Below are positions 6,653-7,658 of a stretch of 7,658 bases of DNA, piece after piece. The notes beneath the pieces are model-generated. The model was given only the letters and a program-made list of their open reading frames with translations. It was not told where the DNA came from and ran no database searches. Source of the DNA: Candidatus Melainabacteria bacterium (GTDB lineage: Bacteria > Actinomycetota > Actinomycetes > Mycobacteriales > Pseudonocardiaceae); contig CAJCJE010000342.1 of NCBI GenBank assembly GCA_903970565.1, positions 1 through 7,658 of the forward strand. The letters run 5' to 3'. A program made the position numbers and the translations under genes. The first letter of the stretch is position 1. Each line of letters starts with the position of its first letter.

Positions 6653-7658
6653 GTGGAAGGCGACCATGCCCTTCGTCGCATGACGGATATCGCGGAGACG
6701 GTACCGACGCTCGTGCGGGCGGCCGGCACCGTGCTGTGGCGGAACAGGACGGCACGGCGGGAGAACCCGGCCAAGGATCGAGCCGAGGGCCGTGACCTGC
6801 CGGCGCTGGAAGTGGCCGTGGTGCACCGACCTCGCTACGACGACTGGTCGCTGCCCAAGGGCAAGGCGGAGCCGGGTGAAACGCTGCCGGCCTGCGCGGT
6901 GCGGGAAACCAGCGAGGAGACCGGTTTCCAGGCCGTGCTGGGCCGACTGGTCGGCGAGGTCAGCTACCAGGTCGCCGGCGGTGCCAGGACCGGGGCCCGC
7001 AAGGTGATCAGCTACTACGCGGGCCGAGCGGCCGGCGGTGGGTTCCGGGTCAACGACGAGGTGGACGAGTTGCGCTGGCTGCGCCCGGAGCGCGCCGCCG
7101 CGCAACTGACCTACGACGCGGATCGCGCGGTGCTGGGCGCGTTCACCGAACTGCCCGCCGCGATGACCACGGTATTGCTGGTGCGGCACGCGAAGGCGGG
7201 CAACCGGGCGGCCTGGCAGGACGATGACGACCTGCGACCGCTGAGCCGGACCGGACAGACCCAGGCGAACGCGCTGCGCGGACTGCTGCGCTGCTTCGGC
7301 GCGGATCGGGTCCATGCCGCGGATCGGACCCGCTGCGTGCAGACCGTCGCCGGTTTGGCCGATGACCTCGGGGTTTCCGTGGCGCTCGAGCAGGCGCTGA
7401 CCGAGGAGAGCTGTCACGCGGACCCGGCCGGCGCGGTGCGGCGGCTTCGGGAGATCGCCCAAGCCGGTGGTGTACCGGCGATCTGTAGCCAGGGCGGGGC
7501 CATTCCCGGTCTGATCGCGGAATTGGCCACCGACGCCGGCCTGGTCCTCGACGAGATCCCGTGCAAGAAGGGCAGCGTCTGGGTGTTGTCCTTCTCGGCA
7601 GACCGACGCGGGGAGCTGCTGGCGGCGGACTATCTGCCCACCGCGCTGCCGGTGCCGA
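6653..7658 (+). CDS. mutT1: MutT1-type Nudix hydrolase with C-terminal histidine-phosphatase domain, 3' end cut by window
   Basis: Sanitises oxidised nucleotides: the mycobacterial orthologue hydrolyses 8-oxo-GTP and 8-oxo-dGTP and acts on diadenosine polyphosphates. The frame is open for 335 codons to the window edge, slightly longer than full mycobacterial MutT1, so little is missing. Residues about 23-165 form the Nudix domain, with VVHRPRYDDWSLPKG (56-70) and a full Nudix box from Gly70 to Phe92 (GKAEPGE, then RETSEETGF; Glu85, Glu88 and Glu89 present). Residues about 172 to the end form a phosphoglycerate-mutase-like domain with VLLVRHAKAG (174-182, His179), LSRTGQTQA (198-205), AADRTR (222-227) and TEES (250-253). 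The second catalytic histidine of that fold is replaced by Gln280 (ICSQGGAIP). The start is uncertain: GTG 6653 lies 18 nt after the ppk stop with AAGG only 3 nt upstream, while ATG 6680 lacks a ribosome site. It is in the same frame as ppk and probably co-transcribed with it. Confidence 0.93.
   Translation, partial: MEGDHALRRMTDIAETVPTLVRAAGTVLWRNRTARRENPAKDRAEGRDLPALEVAVVHRPRYDDWSLPKGKAEPGETLPACAVRETSEETGFQAVLGRLVGEVSYQVAGGARTGARKVISYYAGRAAGGGFRVNDEVDELRWLRPERAAAQLTYDADRAVLGAFTELPAAMTTVLLVRHAKAGNRAAWQDDDDLRPLSRTGQTQANALRGLLRCFGADRVHAADRTRCVQTVAGLADDLGVSVALEQALTEESCHADPAGAVRRLREIAQAGGVPAICSQGGAIPGLIAELATDAGLVLDEIPCKKGSVWVLSFSADRRGELLAADYLPTALPVP

Overview
The window comes from a high-GC actinomycete. 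Protein-level resemblance and gene order point to the Pseudonocardiaceae or nearby Mycobacteriales, but the genus cannot be fixed from sequence alone. The evidence is strong G/C bias at third codon positions, GTG and TTG starts, a mycobacterial-type MutT1 (Nudix plus histidine-phosphatase domains), a CofC/FbiD enzyme of coenzyme F420 synthesis, and the arrangement gpsA (-) / cofC-fbiD (+) / ppk (+) / mutT1. That arrangement recalls the gpdA2-Rv2983-ppk1-mutT1 neighbourhood of Mycobacterium tuberculosis.

Left half, minus strand, read right to left: plsC (1-acyl-glycerol-3-phosphate acyltransferase, start 3392), then after a 1-nt gap gpsA (glycerol-3-phosphate dehydrogenase, start 2527), then a 424-bp spacer, then the 5' part of a cystathionine gamma-lyase/synthase-family gene that runs off the left edge. 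PlsC and GpsA form a phospholipid-precursor operon: GpsA makes sn-glycerol-3-phosphate and PlsC makes phosphatidic acid further down the same pathway. The spacer 1084-1507 is the least ordinary part of the window. It holds about ten imperfect 18-bp tandem repeats, a near-perfect 21-bp inverted repeat bounding about 122 bp, and a cluster of smaller palindromes. It is also an open reading frame in register with gpsA after the gpsA stop.

Right half, plus strand: a 220-bp divergent promoter region (3393-3612), then cofC/fbiD (F420 biosynthesis), ppk (polyphosphate kinase 1) and mutT1 (8-oxo-GTP/dGTP sanitation), the last cut by the right edge. ppk and mutT1 lie in the same reading frame, separated by one TAG and at most 45 nt, so they are probably co-transcribed.

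All six genes are recognisable housekeeping families with intact key residues. I found no CRISPR array, tRNA, rRNA, insertion sequence or phage gene. The candidates for something undescribed are the repeat-rich spacer, the two tandem arrays that bracket gpsA, and the altered histidine-phosphatase site of MutT1.
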